Below are positions 24,015-34,200 of a stretch of DNA of 64,000 nt, piece after piece. Within the stretch, counting starts at the first letter, position 1. The number at the start of each line of letters is the position of its first letter. The translations under genes were made by a program, and so were the position numbers. The notes below the pieces were generated by a model. It worked only from the letters and a program-made list of their open reading frames with translations. It ran no database searches and was not told where the DNA came from. The stretch comes from JAYQKL01 sp965243245 (GTDB lineage: Bacteria > Pseudomonadota > Alphaproteobacteria > RS24), in assembly GCA_965243245.1 (NCBI GenBank), contig OZ251536.1, positions 868,001 to 932,000 of the forward strand. Reading direction: 5' to 3'.

Positions 24015-25475
24015 ATGAGCGATTTTGACAAAAATTACCTTATGCCACAAAATAAAGGGCAAAACACGTATACGGGATTTGAAGATATCCCGATGTCATT
24101 CATAAGCGCGTATCTTGATAAAAATGACGAAAAATTAGACTGGGCAACAAATCAACTTGCCAAGACGTCTCCAACCATTTGCGCAAGCCATAATAGACAA
24201 TTAGTGGGTGTCGAGTTGTTTATCTTTTTTTGCTCATTGTTTTATGGCTTTTCTATATTATTTCCTATTTTGACGACCTATATTATTTCAATCTGTTGCC
24301 TTTTAATGGTGCTTAATGAAGTGCTTTGTTTGCTTCGCCCGACGCTCACGGGGTCGTTTGAAAGCACCTTACGCCCAAGGGAACTGCCCACCTATTCAGC
24401 TTTATTGCCACTTTATGATGAAGCCCATATGGTACCTCAGCTTGCGCAGGCAATGTCTGACTTTAATTATCCAACCAATAAATTTGAAGTTATCTTTATT
24501 GTCGAAGAACAGGATCTCGCAACCCAAAATAGCATCAAAGCTTATCTGAAACAAAACAAGCTGAGAGTGGCAAGTCAATTAATCATCGTGCCTGATGCAG
24601 ACTTGCGAACCAAACCACGTGCCTGTAATTATGCTCTGACATTTGCTTGCGGCGAAAATATTGTGGTCTATGATGCCGAAGACAAACCCCATCCTGACCA
24701 ATTGCTCGAAGCCGCTCACCATTTCGTTCAAGACGGCACGGCTAAAGTTTGCTTTCAAGCCCCGTTAATCATCAAAGACAAAAAATACGATTTACTCGGT
24801 GGATTTATGGCCCTGAACTACACCACTCAGTTCTGTTTCCAAATGCCCTCACTTGCACAAATAGGAATGCCCATATTCTTTGGTGGCACATCCAACCACA
24901 TCAGAAAAAGAGACCTAATAAACAATGACGGATGGGATGCATATAACGTCACAGAAGATGCAGAGCTTTCATTAAGAATAGCCAAACGAGGTTTTCAAAT
25001 CAAAATGCTTAAAAGCCCTACATTTGAAACCGCAACACGCGGATTTAAAAACCACTTCACCCAACGTAGCCGTTGGCAAAAGGGATCTTTTCAAACCCTC
25101 ATTGCCCATCTTGGCACAACACCTATATCCGCCTTGAACAGTTTTCAAAGCACCTATGTCTATTTATCCCTTGTTAACAGAATCATTTCTCCCATACTAT
25201 ACCTTGCCCTGTTCACCCATATCATACTTCATGGCGGGATATTTATGGTTTATAATACAGTGGTCGGCAAACTCATCTTGGGGTCATTTTCTTTACTTTT
25301 CTTATTTAACACAATCGGCTGTCTCAAATCTCATCGCTACGGCTTGCTCTGGCTGATACCTCTATTACCAATGCATTGGATGTTTTTGAGCGTGACTTTT
25401 CTCTATGCAATTGATCAGCTTTTAAACGACCCAACCAATTGGGATAAAACAAATCATACAAGGTGGAATGACTGA
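24015..25475 (+). CDS. Family 2 processive-type glycosyltransferase, XagB-like
   Basis: This 486-residue membrane glycosyltransferase has a cellulose-synthase-like fold. Two N-terminal hydrophobic helices (about 68-105) precede a GT-A domain with the UDP-sugar aspartates in VVYDAEDKPHP, the acceptor motif NVTEDAELSLR, and the QRSRWQKG (QxxRW-type) motif. At least three C-terminal membrane helices follow (about 380-475). Such proteins make or export beta-linked polysaccharides or glycolipids, and the alphaproteobacterial XagB group is the nearest match I recognise. No PilZ domain or partner export gene is seen. It is convergent with lrgB, with only ten bases between. Confidence 0.82.
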   Translation: MSDFDKNYLMPQNKGQNTYTGFEDIPMSFISAYLDKNDEKLDWATNQLAKTSPTICASHNRQLVGVELFIFFCSLFYGFSILFPILTTYIISICCLLMVLNEVLCLLRPTLTGSFESTLRPRELPTYSALLPLYDEAHMVPQLAQAMSDFNYPTNKFEVIFIVEEQDLATQNSIKAYLKQNKLRVASQLIIVPDADLRTKPRACNYALTFACGENIVVYDAEDKPHPDQLLEAAHHFVQDGTAKVCFQAPLIIKDKKYDLLGGFMALNYTTQFCFQMPSLAQIGMPIFFGGTSNHIRKRDLINNDGWDAYNVTEDAELSLRIAKRGFQIKMLKSPTFETATRGFKNHFTQRSRWQKGSFQTLIAHLGTTPISALNSFQSTYVYLSLVNRIISPILYLALFTHIILHGGIFMVYNTVVGKLILGSFSLLFLFNTIGCLKSHRYGLLWLIPLLPMHWMFLSVTFLYAIDQLLNDPTNWDKTNHTRWND

Positions 25476-25485
25476 AAAAATAAGC

Positions 25486-26229
25486 CTAAGCCCATAAAAA
25501 GGCGATAACAGGCAATATAAACACCGTGATAAGACCATTTAGCACCAGTGCTAATGCTGCAAAAGCGGCCGCTTGTGGGTCGCGCCGCCATAGCAAACTC
25601 GTCCCAATACCATGCGCCACAACACCTACTGCCAGCCCTTGTGCGGCTTTGTCCTTCACCCGCAAAAATGTAAAAATACCCTGTGCCACCAAGCTTCCAA
25701 ACAAGCCCGTCACAATAACCAAACTCCCAACCAGCAATGGGTCAGATGGCAATTCGCGCGCCAAATGAAGGGCCATAGGGCTGGTAATAGATTTTGTCGA
25801 TAGTGCCCATAAGCTCGTTGACGGCAGATGCAATACCCATCCGATGATAACCGCAAAACCAGCAGAACATAAAGAGCCAATAAGAAGACTTATCATAAAA
25901 GGTGCTTTGATGGTCTTTATTTTATGCATCTGATCATAAAGTGGCAAAGCCAATGCAACCATAGCAGGCCCCATTAGAAGCATTAACCAGTTTCCACTTT
26001 GCATAAACTCTGACAAAGCGACATCTAAGCCCAAAGACTCCCCGCGCGCAAAAACCAAACCAAAAAGCACAAAGCTCGAAACCAGCAAAGGATTGGTTAA
26101 TGGGTTGGCTTGGCGTTTGACATTTAAGTAATGAGCCAGCCCATAGGCACTCAAAATAACCAACATCCAAATGATGCCCGCGCTTTGTGGTAGAGGCGGT
26201 AGCTCAAATATATTCGCCATTTTAGTCAT
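25486..26229 (-). CDS. lrgB: LrgB/CidB family membrane protein
   Basis: This 247-residue polytopic membrane protein of the LrgB/CidB family works with LrgA in holin/antiholin-like control of murein hydrolases or, in other members, in metabolite transport. The family signature around KSITSPMALHLARELPSDP and the glycine-rich GVVAHGIGTSLLWRRDP stretch are clear. About seven hydrophobic segments are present. It overlaps lrgA by eight bases, so the two are translationally coupled. The pair lies directly downstream of dcd. Confidence 0.88.
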   Translation of the reverse strand: MTKMANIFELPPLPQSAGIIWMLVILSAYGLAHYLNVKRQANPLTNPLLVSSFVLFGLVFARGESLGLDVALSEFMQSGNWLMLLMGPAMVALALPLYDQMHKIKTIKAPFMISLLIGSLCSAGFAVIIGWVLHLPSTSLWALSTKSITSPMALHLARELPSDPLLVGSLVIVTGLFGSLVAQGIFTFLRVKDKAAQGLAVGVVAHGIGTSLLWRRDPQAAAFAALALVLNGLITVFILPVIAFLWA

Positions 26230-26602
26230 CCCGCTTGCTTTTTGGTGAACCCTTAGACAACAAGAACTGCATCAGTAAGGCCGCCACGCCAAGTGCCAGT
26301 AATGTACTTGCCATCAATGCCAAAAACAAACTCATTCCCTGTTCTTGCAACAAAGCGCGATAGCCTATCAGGCTGATAAAAGCTGGTAAAAAGAATAATG
26401 GCATATGCCTAATAAGTAAGTCTCCGCCAAGCCGAATGGGGCGGGGTATCCGTCCATAGATGCGCAAAGACACAAACAATAATAAAAGCCCCCAAATACC
26501 TGCTGGCACTGCGCTTTGGGTTACATATTGCACGCCCCATCCTACACAAAAATATAGACTCAACATGGTAAAGCCAGACAAAATAGAAAAAACGGGATGC
26601 AT
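26222..26602 (-). CDS. lrgA: CidA/LrgA family holin-like protein
   Basis: This 126-residue protein has four membrane helices of the CidA/LrgA type. The family blocks QSAVPAGIWGLLLLF and the IPRPIRLGGDLLIRHMPLFFLPAFISL region (about residues 31-80) are present. It probably oligomerises in the inner membrane with LrgB. It starts 16 bases after the dcd stop and ends inside lrgB. In enteric and Gram-positive bacteria the genes respond to membrane potential or acetate; no regulator gene is seen here. Confidence 0.88.
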   Translation of the reverse strand: MHPVFSILSGFTMLSLYFCVGWGVQYVTQSAVPAGIWGLLLLFVSLRIYGRIPRPIRLGGDLLIRHMPLFFLPAFISLIGYRALLQEQGMSLFLALMASTLLALGVAALLMQFLLSKGSPKSKRDD

Positions 26603-26618
26603 TTATTTAAGCCAAAAT

Positions 26619-27761
26619 TTATTTCTGCTTAAAGTGCTTAGACAGACGTAACCCTTGTTTTTGGTAATTGGATTTCAATCCTGCGCCATAAAGCACTTCA
26701 GGCGGGTGCGTCATTCGTTCATACATCAAGCGTCCGATTATTTGCCCATGTTCTAAAATAAACGGCACCTCACGCGAGCGCACTTCAAGTACGCCATAGC
26801 TTCCCTTGCCATCGGCTTCGCCAAACCCAAAGCCCGGATCAAAAAAGCCGGCATAATGAACCCGAAACTCACCAACCAACGGATTAAAAGGCACCATTTC
26901 AGCCGCATGACTTGGCGGAATAGTGACAGCCTCACGCGAGACAAGAATATAAAACTCCTCAGGGTCAAGAATAAGCTGGCGCGCGCCATAATTATATATC
27001 GGCTCCCAATAATCGTTAATATCCAAAACCCCAACGCGGTCGACATTAATCAAACCAGCATGACGCTTGCCGCGATACCCAATAAGACCGGTCTCTTTAT
27101 CGCCCTTTAAATCAATCGAAAGAGCCAGCCCCCCATCTATATTAGCGACGCCGTCAACTAAGCTTATCTCTTCATGGAGGCGTTTTATTTCTCCATCACT
27201 GTGCGATGGACTGCCGCGCCGAAACCGCATCTGCGAAAGACGCGAGCCAGCATGAACCAACACAGAAAAAGTGCGCGGACTAACCTCAAGATATAAATGC
27301 CCTTTATACCCCGGCGAGACTTTATCAAATTCCGTACCATAGTCTGTGATGACCCGCGTAAAGACATCAATCCGTCCCGTAGAACTTTTCGGATTAGCAA
27401 ACCCCGTAGTGCGCTCGGGTAGAGCAAGAGCCTCCATAAGCGGCACCAGATAAACACAGCCCGTCTCAAGCACCGCGCCATGGGTTAAATCAATTTTATG
27501 ATAAGCCAGCTCATCAAGTTTATTCATAACCTGACCCGCAGGACCGGGCAAAAAACTAGCCCTAATACGATAAGCAGTATCGCCCAAACGCAAATCAAGC
27601 GATGCAGGCTGGACTTGGTCATCCAAGATACCCCCCGGCGCCCAAATTTGCTGCTCTTGCATCATATTGCGGATCCCATGGGCGGGCAAAATCCCCGTCG
27701 CATGAGTCTGCCCCGGTGCTGTGACGGGTATTTGTTCGCGCTCATCAGGAAATAATTGCAT
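26619..27761 (-). CDS. dcd: 2'-deoxycytidine 5'-triphosphate deaminase, long form
   Basis: This 380-residue protein belongs to the dCTP deaminase/dUTPase superfamily. It is about twice the size of E. coli Dcd and matches the duplicated long form known from Alphaproteobacteria. First-half motifs are QPASLDLRLGDTAYRIR and ANPKSSTGRIDVFTR; the second half carries a divergent repeat with PFNPLVGEFRVHYAGFFDPGFG. The reaction gives dUTP for thymidylate synthesis. It is transcribed toward lrgAB. A 13-bp duplicated segment (27766-27794) lies just upstream of the start, where only a weak ribosome-binding site is seen. Confidence 0.9.
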   Translation of the reverse strand: MQLFPDEREQIPVTAPGQTHATGILPAHGIRNMMQEQQIWAPGGILDDQVQPASLDLRLGDTAYRIRASFLPGPAGQVMNKLDELAYHKIDLTHGAVLETGCVYLVPLMEALALPERTTGFANPKSSTGRIDVFTRVITDYGTEFDKVSPGYKGHLYLEVSPRTFSVLVHAGSRLSQMRFRRGSPSHSDGEIKRLHEEISLVDGVANIDGGLALSIDLKGDKETGLIGYRGKRHAGLINVDRVGVLDINDYWEPIYNYGARQLILDPEEFYILVSREAVTIPPSHAAEMVPFNPLVGEFRVHYAGFFDPGFGFGEADGKGSYGVLEVRSREVPFILEHGQIIGRLMYERMTHPPEVLYGAGLKSNYQKQGLRLSKHFKQK

Positions 27762-27765
27762 GACT

Positions 27766-27794
27766 TTATCGGATTGCCTTATCGGGTTGCCTTA
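27766..27794. repeat. 13-bp tandem repeat (2.2 copies) in the dcd leader
   Basis: TTATCGGATTGCC followed by TTATCGGGTTGCC and TTA, five bases upstream of the dcd ATG. Confidence 0.85.
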
Positions 27795-27902
27795 CCAGAT
27801 TAATTTATTATGAAACGCCAGCCCTCGTAAAAGCATGATAGCCCCCAAAGCAAGCACATAACAATAAGTTTTTGTGGCCAGTCGTAAAAAGAGTTTAACC
27901 AT
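27792..27902 (-). CDS. Possible 36-residue hydrophobic peptide
   Basis: A short frame starts MVKLFLRLATKTYCYVL and continues ALGAIMLLRGLAF before an early stop. The composition, one amphipathic basic start followed by a hydrophobic stretch, would fit a small membrane peptide. GGAA lies about eight bases upstream of the ATG. It precedes dcd on the same strand. Evidence is composition only; I recognise no family and it may be chance. Confidence 0.28.
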   Translation of the reverse strand: MVKLFLRLATKTYCYVLALGAIMLLRGLAFHNKLIW

Positions 27903-27910
27903 GGCGCCGT

Positions 27911-27952
27911 TCCGTTTTTTTAAACCAAATCTCCGTTTTTTTAAACCAAATC
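27911..27952. repeat. 21-bp tandem duplication (2 copies)
   Basis: A 21-base unit beginning TCCGTTTTTTTAAACCAAAT is repeated exactly once more, upstream of the metZ promoter region. Confidence 0.93.
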
Positions 27953-27966
27953 AGTGCGGGCAGGAC

Positions 27967-27996
27967 TTGACGCCGCCCCTGTTTTTCGCCATTATT
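27967..27996 (+). promoter_or_regulatory. Candidate sigma-70-type promoter for the metZ leader
   Basis: TTGACG (27967-27972) and ATTATT (27991-27996) are separated by 18 bases. A transcript from here would begin about 20 bases before the riboswitch. The -10 match is modest. Confidence 0.35.
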
Positions 27997-28023
27997 TAGC
28001 TATTGTTTGGTTAAATTTTGAAC

Positions 28024-28081
28024 CCTGTGGTGATTTGAGCCGGCTGGCTTGCGGCCACATAAAATAAACTGCTAAATGTGC
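28024..28081 (+). ncRNA. SAM-II riboswitch (metA motif)
   Basis: This cis-regulatory RNA senses S-adenosylmethionine and controls metZ. Stem P1 pairs TGTGG (28026-28030) with CCACA (28055-28059). Conserved core pieces are in order: GGTGATTTG, then GGCTTGC, then ATAAAATAA, then GCTAAA near 28071-28076, which forms the pseudoknot side. The pattern matches the compact SAM-II class found mainly in Alphaproteobacteria. An intrinsic terminator follows directly, so control could be transcriptional as well as translational. Confidence 0.87.
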
Positions 28082-28089
28082 CGGGTCAT

Positions 28090-28112
28090 CCGACCTTTGT
28101 GTCGGTTTTTTT
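28090..28112 (+). terminator. Intrinsic terminator in the metZ leader
   Basis: CCGAC (28090-28094) pairs with GTCGG (28101-28105) around a short loop and is followed by seven T residues. It sits between the SAM-II aptamer and the ribosome-binding site AGGAAGA, as expected for attenuation control. Confidence 0.7.
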
Positions 28113-28123
28113 AGGAAGAAAAA

Positions 28124-29335
28124 ATGCCAGCCTCAAATAATAAAACATGGCGTCCCCGCACAGCAATGGTGCATGAGGCTGAACCGCGCTCGCCTTATGG
28201 TGAGACAAGCGAAGCCCTATATTTGACATCTGGTTATGTCTATGACACAGCAGAACACGCCGAAGCTCTGTTTTTAGGCGAGCAAAGCGGTTATCAATAT
28301 ACCCGTTTTGGCAATCCGACTATCCGTAGTTTTGAAAGACGGATGTTGGTGCTTGAAACAAATGGGCTCGAAACAAAAACAATCTATGATGCGCGGGCGA
28401 CAGCCACGGGTATGGCAGCTGTTACTTCTGCTTTGCTTAGTTATCTTTGTGCTGGCGATCATGTGGTTGGTGCGCGCGCGCTTTTTGGCTCTTGTCGTTA
28501 TGTGGTTGAAACATTGCTGCCGCGTTTTGGTATTGAGACAACCCTGATTGATGGCTGTAATCGGCAAGCTTGGGAAAAGGCTATACAACCAAACACCAAA
28601 ATTTTATTTTTGGAAAGCCCAACGAATCCGGCGCTTGAATTAATCGACATTGCTCATGTGGGCGATGTAGCGCATCGCCATGACGCTTTATTGATTGTCG
28701 ATAATGTTTTCGCTACGCCAGTGCTTCAAAAGCCGCTCGCCTTGGGCGCGGATATTGTTATTTATTCAGCCACTAAACATATTGACGGTCAGGGGCGTTG
28801 CCTTGGCGGGATGATCATTGGGCCACAAACATGGATTAATGATTATGTAGCAGATTTTATCCGCCAAACAGGCCCTTCTATAAGCCCGTTTAATGCGTGG
28901 GTGATGTTGAAGTCCTTAGAAACGCTTGAATTGCGGGTTCATCGCCATGTTGATAATGCCGAGATTTTAGCCGCAAATTTAGCTCGTCACCCTAAAGTCA
29001 AAAAGGTTATTTATCCGGGGCATAAGACCCATCCCCAATATGAGCTTGCGCAAAAACAAATGACCCGCGCCGGCAATTTGATCGCACTTGAAATTAAGGG
29101 CGCCAAAGCAGAAGCCTTTAAAGTTGAAAATGCACTTACCCTCATCAGCATTTCCAATAATCTTGGCGATGCAAAAACATTAATCACCCACCCCGCCACC
29201 ACGACTCATCAAAAATTGACGGATGAAGAACGTGCCAAGAGCGGCATTTTCCCAAGCACGCTCAGAATTTCTGTCGGGCTGGAAGACCCGCAAGATTTAA
29301 TTGATGACATGTTTCAAGCACTTGATAAACTATAA
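28124..29335 (+). CDS. metZ: O-succinylhomoserine sulfhydrylase
   Basis: This 403-residue PLP enzyme of the Cys/Met metabolism family converts O-succinylhomoserine and sulfide to homocysteine in methionine synthesis. The PLP lysine lies in YSATKHIDGQGRCLGG, and the RFGNPT and ITHPATTTH substrate-site segments are present. The CLGG variant and the SAM-II leader both favour MetZ over cystathionine gamma-synthase. AGGAAGA precedes the ATG. ApaG follows after 26 bases, an arrangement common in Alphaproteobacteria. Confidence 0.92.
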   Translation: MPASNNKTWRPRTAMVHEAEPRSPYGETSEALYLTSGYVYDTAEHAEALFLGEQSGYQYTRFGNPTIRSFERRMLVLETNGLETKTIYDARATATGMAAVTSALLSYLCAGDHVVGARALFGSCRYVVETLLPRFGIETTLIDGCNRQAWEKAIQPNTKILFLESPTNPALELIDIAHVGDVAHRHDALLIVDNVFATPVLQKPLALGADIVIYSATKHIDGQGRCLGGMIIGPQTWINDYVADFIRQTGPSISPFNAWVMLKSLETLELRVHRHVDNAEILAANLARHPKVKKVIYPGHKTHPQYELAQKQMTRAGNLIALEIKGAKAEAFKVENALTLISISNNLGDAKTLITHPATTTHQKLTDEERAKSGIFPSTLRISVGLEDPQDLIDDMFQALDKL

Positions 29336-29361
29336 GCAGATAAGTCAATAAAGGCAGCACC

Positions 29362-29754
29362 ATGTATGAAGCCATCACACGTGAGATCAAAATATCTGTC
29401 AAAACAAGATATATTCCTGAACAGTCCGACGCGGATAAAAGTCATTTTGTTTGGGCCTATCAAATAACCATTGAAAATTTAGGGCAGGAAACAGTCCAGC
29501 TCATATCCCGTCATTGGCGCATCACCAACGCTCTTGGCAAACACCAAGAAGTCAAAGGCAAAGGTGTCGTCGGCAAACAACCCGTCCTTGAACCCGGCGC
29601 ACAATTTACCTATTCTTCGGGTACTCCCTTGAACACCCCAAGCGGCTTTATGGTCGGCACCTATCAAATGCATGTAAATGATGGCCACCCTTTTGAGGCG
29701 CAAGTACCCAGCTTTTCTTTGGACAGTCCTCACTCACAAAAAGTAATCCATTAA
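29362..29754 (+). CDS. apaG: ApaG domain protein
   Basis: This 130-residue single-domain protein has the ApaG fibronectin-III-like fold. Hallmarks are HFVWAYQITIENLGQETVQLISRHWRITNA (seen in part at residues about 29-58) and the GEQ/GAQFTYSSGTPLNTPSGFMVGTYQM region with the phosphate-binding-like glycine loop. Loss of ApaG in Salmonella affects Co2+/Mg2+ efflux, but the molecular role is unclear. It is cytosolic, follows metZ closely and is followed two bases later by trkH. Confidence 0.93.
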   Translation: MYEAITREIKISVKTRYIPEQSDADKSHFVWAYQITIENLGQETVQLISRHWRITNALGKHQEVKGKGVVGKQPVLEPGAQFTYSSGTPLNTPSGFMVGTYQMHVNDGHPFEAQVPSFSLDSPHSQKVIH

Positions 29755-29756
29755 TT

Positions 29757-31205
29757 ATGCAAGATTTTCGCCCCGTCATATTCATTATCGGGTTTTTGCT
29801 GGCAGCCCTTAGTGCCAGTATGCTTGTGCCTGCCGGATTGGATTTCTTACTCGGACACAGCAATTGGAAAGGATTTGTTGCCGCCGCCACCATGACCGGA
29901 TTTTTTTCTGGTATTTTGATTTTGACAAGCCGCGGCGATATTACACTTCTTAATGTTCAACAAGCCTTCGCTCTGACCAGCTGGTCGTGGTTGGGGTTGA
30001 CGGCTTTTGCGGCTCTGCCATTTTGCTTTGGAGATTTACGCCTCAGCTATACAGATGGGTTTTTTGAAGCCATGTCGGGTCTATCCACTACAGGAGCGAC
30101 GGTCATTGGTAATTTGAGCGAAACATCTAAAGGTATCTTGTTATGGCGTGCCTTGTTGCAATGGTTTGGCGGGGTGGGCATTATTGTGATGGCGATTGCC
30201 GTTCTGCCTTTGTTGAATGTCGGGGGGATGCAACTTTTTCGGATTGAGTCTTCTGATAATTCTGAAAAAATTCTACCCCGTGCGACTGAGATTGCAGGCT
30301 CCATTGCGCGCATTTATCTTGGTATTACGCTTGCTTGCGCCCTTGCCTATTCGCTCGCTGGCATGACAAGTTTTGATGCCATCGCCCATGCCATGACGAC
30401 TATTGCGACGGGCGGATTTTCAACCTCGGATAGCTCTTTTGCCGCCTTTAATTCAGCCGCCATAGATTGGGTCGCCATTTTGTTCATGATATTATCAAGC
30501 CTGCCTTTTGCGATTTATCTGCAAGCTGTTCACCGTAACCGATTGCCAATATTTGAAGATGCACAGATACGCATGTTCGCCATTTTGCTGACAAGCCTTG
30601 TCGCAATTATATGGATTTATCGTCTGGCGCGTAGCGATGTTGGCGCACTTCAAGCCTTGCGTGAAGTTTTCTTCAATGTCACCTCGGTGCTGACGGGTAC
30701 GGGTTATGTGACAACCAATTTTGATCAATGGGGAAGCCTGCCCCTTAGTTTATTTTTTCTGATGGCCTTTATTGGGGGGTGTGCGGGGTCAACGGCTTGC
30801 GGCCTTAAAATTTTCCGCTTTCAGCTTATCTTGAAAGCGGGGATGCGCGCTATCCGACAGCTTGTTCACCCGAGCGGTATTTTTGCTCTGCGTTATAATG
30901 GACGTGCGGTGACGGATGATGTTGCCGAATCTGTTTTGACATTTGCCATCACCTATTTCATCATTTTTGTTCTGATTGCCTGCGCCTTAGGCTTATATAA
31001 TATTGATGCCATGACGGCTTTGTCTGCCAGTGCTTCGACGATTTCAAATTTGGGGCCGGGCTTGGGTGACATAATCGGTCCAGCGGGCAATTATGCCTTA
31101 CTTCCAACTGGCGCAAAATGGATTTTATCGCTCGCTATGCTGCTTGGAAGATTGGAATTATTTACACTTTTGGTCATGCTCACGCCCGCTTTCTGGCGGC
31201 GTTAA
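29757..31205 (+). CDS. trkH: TrkH family potassium uptake protein
   Basis: This 482-residue inner-membrane K+ transporter subunit has four repeated membrane-pore-membrane units. Filter-type turns are recognisable: MSGLSTTGATVIG in the first repeat, TTIATGGFSTSDSSF in the second, TGTGYVTTNF in the third and SNLGPGLG in the fourth, with the FIGGCAGSTACGLKIFR hallmark before the last unit. TrkH normally works with the NAD-binding ring protein TrkA, which is not in the window. The last 48 bases overlap the end of the convergent RND gene. Confidence 0.92.
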   Translation: MQDFRPVIFIIGFLLAALSASMLVPAGLDFLLGHSNWKGFVAAATMTGFFSGILILTSRGDITLLNVQQAFALTSWSWLGLTAFAALPFCFGDLRLSYTDGFFEAMSGLSTTGATVIGNLSETSKGILLWRALLQWFGGVGIIVMAIAVLPLLNVGGMQLFRIESSDNSEKILPRATEIAGSIARIYLGITLACALAYSLAGMTSFDAIAHAMTTIATGGFSTSDSSFAAFNSAAIDWVAILFMILSSLPFAIYLQAVHRNRLPIFEDAQIRMFAILLTSLVAIIWIYRLARSDVGALQALREVFFNVTSVLTGTGYVTTNFDQWGSLPLSLFFLMAFIGGCAGSTACGLKIFRFQLILKAGMRAIRQLVHPSGIFALRYNGRAVTDDVAESVLTFAITYFIIFVLIACALGLYNIDAMTALSASASTISNLGPGLGDIIGPAGNYALLPTGAKWILSLAMLLGRLELFTLLVMLTPAFWRR

Positions 31206-34200
31206 TTGGTTTTGAAGCGACTTGCGCAAATCTTCTTGGATACCCAAAAGCGCAGGCAAAACAAGTAAGACAAGGAAAGTCGCAGACGCCAACCCCCATG
31301 CCATCGTAATTGCTATCGGAATGATATATTGCGCTTGCACACTGGTCTCAAAAAGCATCGGCACAAGTCCGACAACCGTTGTCGCCGAAGTCAACACGAC
31401 AGGGCGCAATCGATCCGTCACACCCTGAATGATAGCTGTGCGTAAGGCTAATCCCTGAGCCTGCAACTCCTCAATGCGGGTAATTAGAATTATCGAGTTA
31501 TTAACCAAAATACCCGACAAACCAAGCAGTGAAATCAAACTTAAAAAACTTAAGCTAAACCCCTGAACAAAATGTCCAAATATAGCGCCGATTAAGCCAA
31601 AGGGAATAATCGACATAATGACGAGGGGGCGTGTATAGCTTGAAAAAACCAGTGCTAAAATAAAATAAATCATTCCCAAAGCAATCAGCGTGCCCGTGAT
31701 AAAGCCTTGGAAGAACTCGCCCAGCTCTTCTGCGCGCCGAGAGGTGCGCTCTTGGACACCATGACGCTTCAAAATATCACCAAGTTTGCGTTCACGAATA
31801 TCTGCCGTCAAGGCCTCTGGATTGCCCGTTGAGGTCGCATAATTTGCCGTCACCCGAACCTCGCGCCCGCTCGGTCCCCGTCGGATAGAGGCAAAGCCGG
31901 GGCGTTCTTCAATGCTAACCACCTCGGGCAGAGCAATATACCTTGGCGGGCTACTATTTGGCACAACCAAATAAAAATCATCAAGGCTTTGCGATACCAC
32001 ATCTCTTGGATAAAGCACTTTAATGGTCACTTCTGTATCATCACGCGTGAATCGGCGCGCAATAACGCCCTCAAAAGCATTGCGTAACTGAGTGCCAACA
32101 TTGCGATTGTTAAACCCTAGTGAAGCACCGCGCTCATTAACCTCAACGAGAACTTCTTGGCGTCCATATTTCAACGTATCATCAACAGTCTGCACACCCG
32201 GATAGAGCAACAAAGCCTGTTTTAATTCTTCGGCCGCCATTTTCAGCTTTGCCGGCTCATCCCCCGTCAGCGTAAAATCAATCGGTGCCCCCGCCAAAGG
32301 GTCCACCGCCTCCCCAACATTAATATTGCGCACGCCCGCAATCGACGGAATATTACGCTTCCACACTTCAATAAAAGCGCGGGTGCGAACATCACGGTCC
32401 TCGCTCGGCGTTAGCTCAAGTTGAACGCTGGCAAGATTATTGCCAGAGGCTCTATCTGCTTTTCCAAGCAGTGTATAACTTTGCGCAATTAAGGAAGGGC
32501 CATCTGCACGCAATTGTTTGTCAGTTAGATAAAGAGCTTCCTCAACCAACATCATGCCTAGCCGTGTTTGTTCTTGGGGCGTTCCCGGCTGATAGCGAAT
32601 ATCAGCCCCAATTCTTTCTTCTTCTGGCGCAGGAAAAAAGCTAAAAGTAACCCAGCCGCTAGCAACCAATCCAAAAACAATGATCAAAACACTCAGTGCC
32701 GCACTGATTGTCGTATAGCGATTATCATAAGCACGGGCGGCGATAACAGGGAATTTTTGTGTTTTGAAATATTCAAATTTATCGCGGAATTTTTTTCTTA
32801 TCCCTTTTGTCTGCCCTTGCGGAAATGACAGCGCGTGCGCCATATGAGACGGCAAAATGAAATAACATTCAAGCAGGCTCGCGATTAAAACAATGCTTAC
32901 CACGATCGGCAAGGTTGATGCCATTTGACCAAATCCGCCGCCGATAAGAATAATAGGCAAAAACGCCGCGAGGGTTGTTAGCCCGGCGGCAAAAATTGGT
33001 TTGGCCATTCGGATAGCCCCTTCTTCGGCAGCTTCTTGAGGCGTCAATCCGCCTTTTGCGTAAATTGTGCTCGAATATTCCCCCACCACAATGGCATCAT
33101 CAACAATGACGCCCAGCATCATAATGAACGCAAACATAGACAGCATATTAATCGTTTGGTCAAGTGCATCAAACAACCCCAAAGCCATCATAATGGCAAT
33201 CGGAATACCCATCGCTACCCAAATCGCAACCCGCAAATTAAGAAACAAGAATAAAATCAACAGCACCAAAATAAATCCGCCCGTACCATTTCTGACAACC
33301 ACGGCAATCCGCTGATTTATTTTTTCTGCAACCAAATTATACACACTCAATTCCAGCCCCTTTGGCAAGTTTGCCCTTACCCCGTCGATATAAGTTTCGA
33401 CCGTATCCAAAGCCTCAACAGCATCGCCTGTTTCAGACCGAAAGATGTTCATTTGAACGGCTGGTTCTCCATTTTTAAAAGCGGCAGCTTGGTCAATATC
33501 AAAGCTTTCATAGACCCTTGCCACATCAGACACTAAAACGCGCTCGCCAGATGAGCCGGCGCGAACTTCAATATCAGCAATTTCTTCGGCGCTCTTAACC
33601 AGCCCGATAGAACGGAGCTGGCGCTCACGTGCGCCGCGCAGTAATCCGCCGGGTCTATCTTGGGCTGAGTGACGAATGGCCGTCGCAATTTGGTCCGGCG
33701 TTAAATTATATTTACGGGTTTGCTCGGTTTTTGTTTCAACCCAAATCTCTTGGTCCCGAACACCCGTTAAAGTGACTTTGGCAACGCCTCGCTTCAGTAA
33801 GGCATCACGAATTTTCTTCGCGTAGTCGACCAGCGTTTTTTCTGCATAAGGACCGAAAAGCAAAATAGAGGCAACCGGTTCAAAGGCAGTAAATTGGCGA
33901 ACAATCGGACGCTCAATCTCATTAGGCAAAGTCGTTATCTGATCAATCGCCGCTTCAATATCCGAGGCCGCTTTAGCCATATCCCAACCACTGCTAAACT
34001 CAACATTAAAAACGCCGACACCTTCTGAAGACGTCGCCGAGAAATTCTTTGCACCCTCAACAAGACGCAAAGCACTTTGCAACGGGTCAACAATGTTTAA
34101 GTCGACATCCTCTGCGCTTGCCCCCGGCCAAACCACCGAAACCGTCACCGCTTCAATTTCAAAGTCCGGGAATAATTGGCGATTGACAAGACTCATGCCA

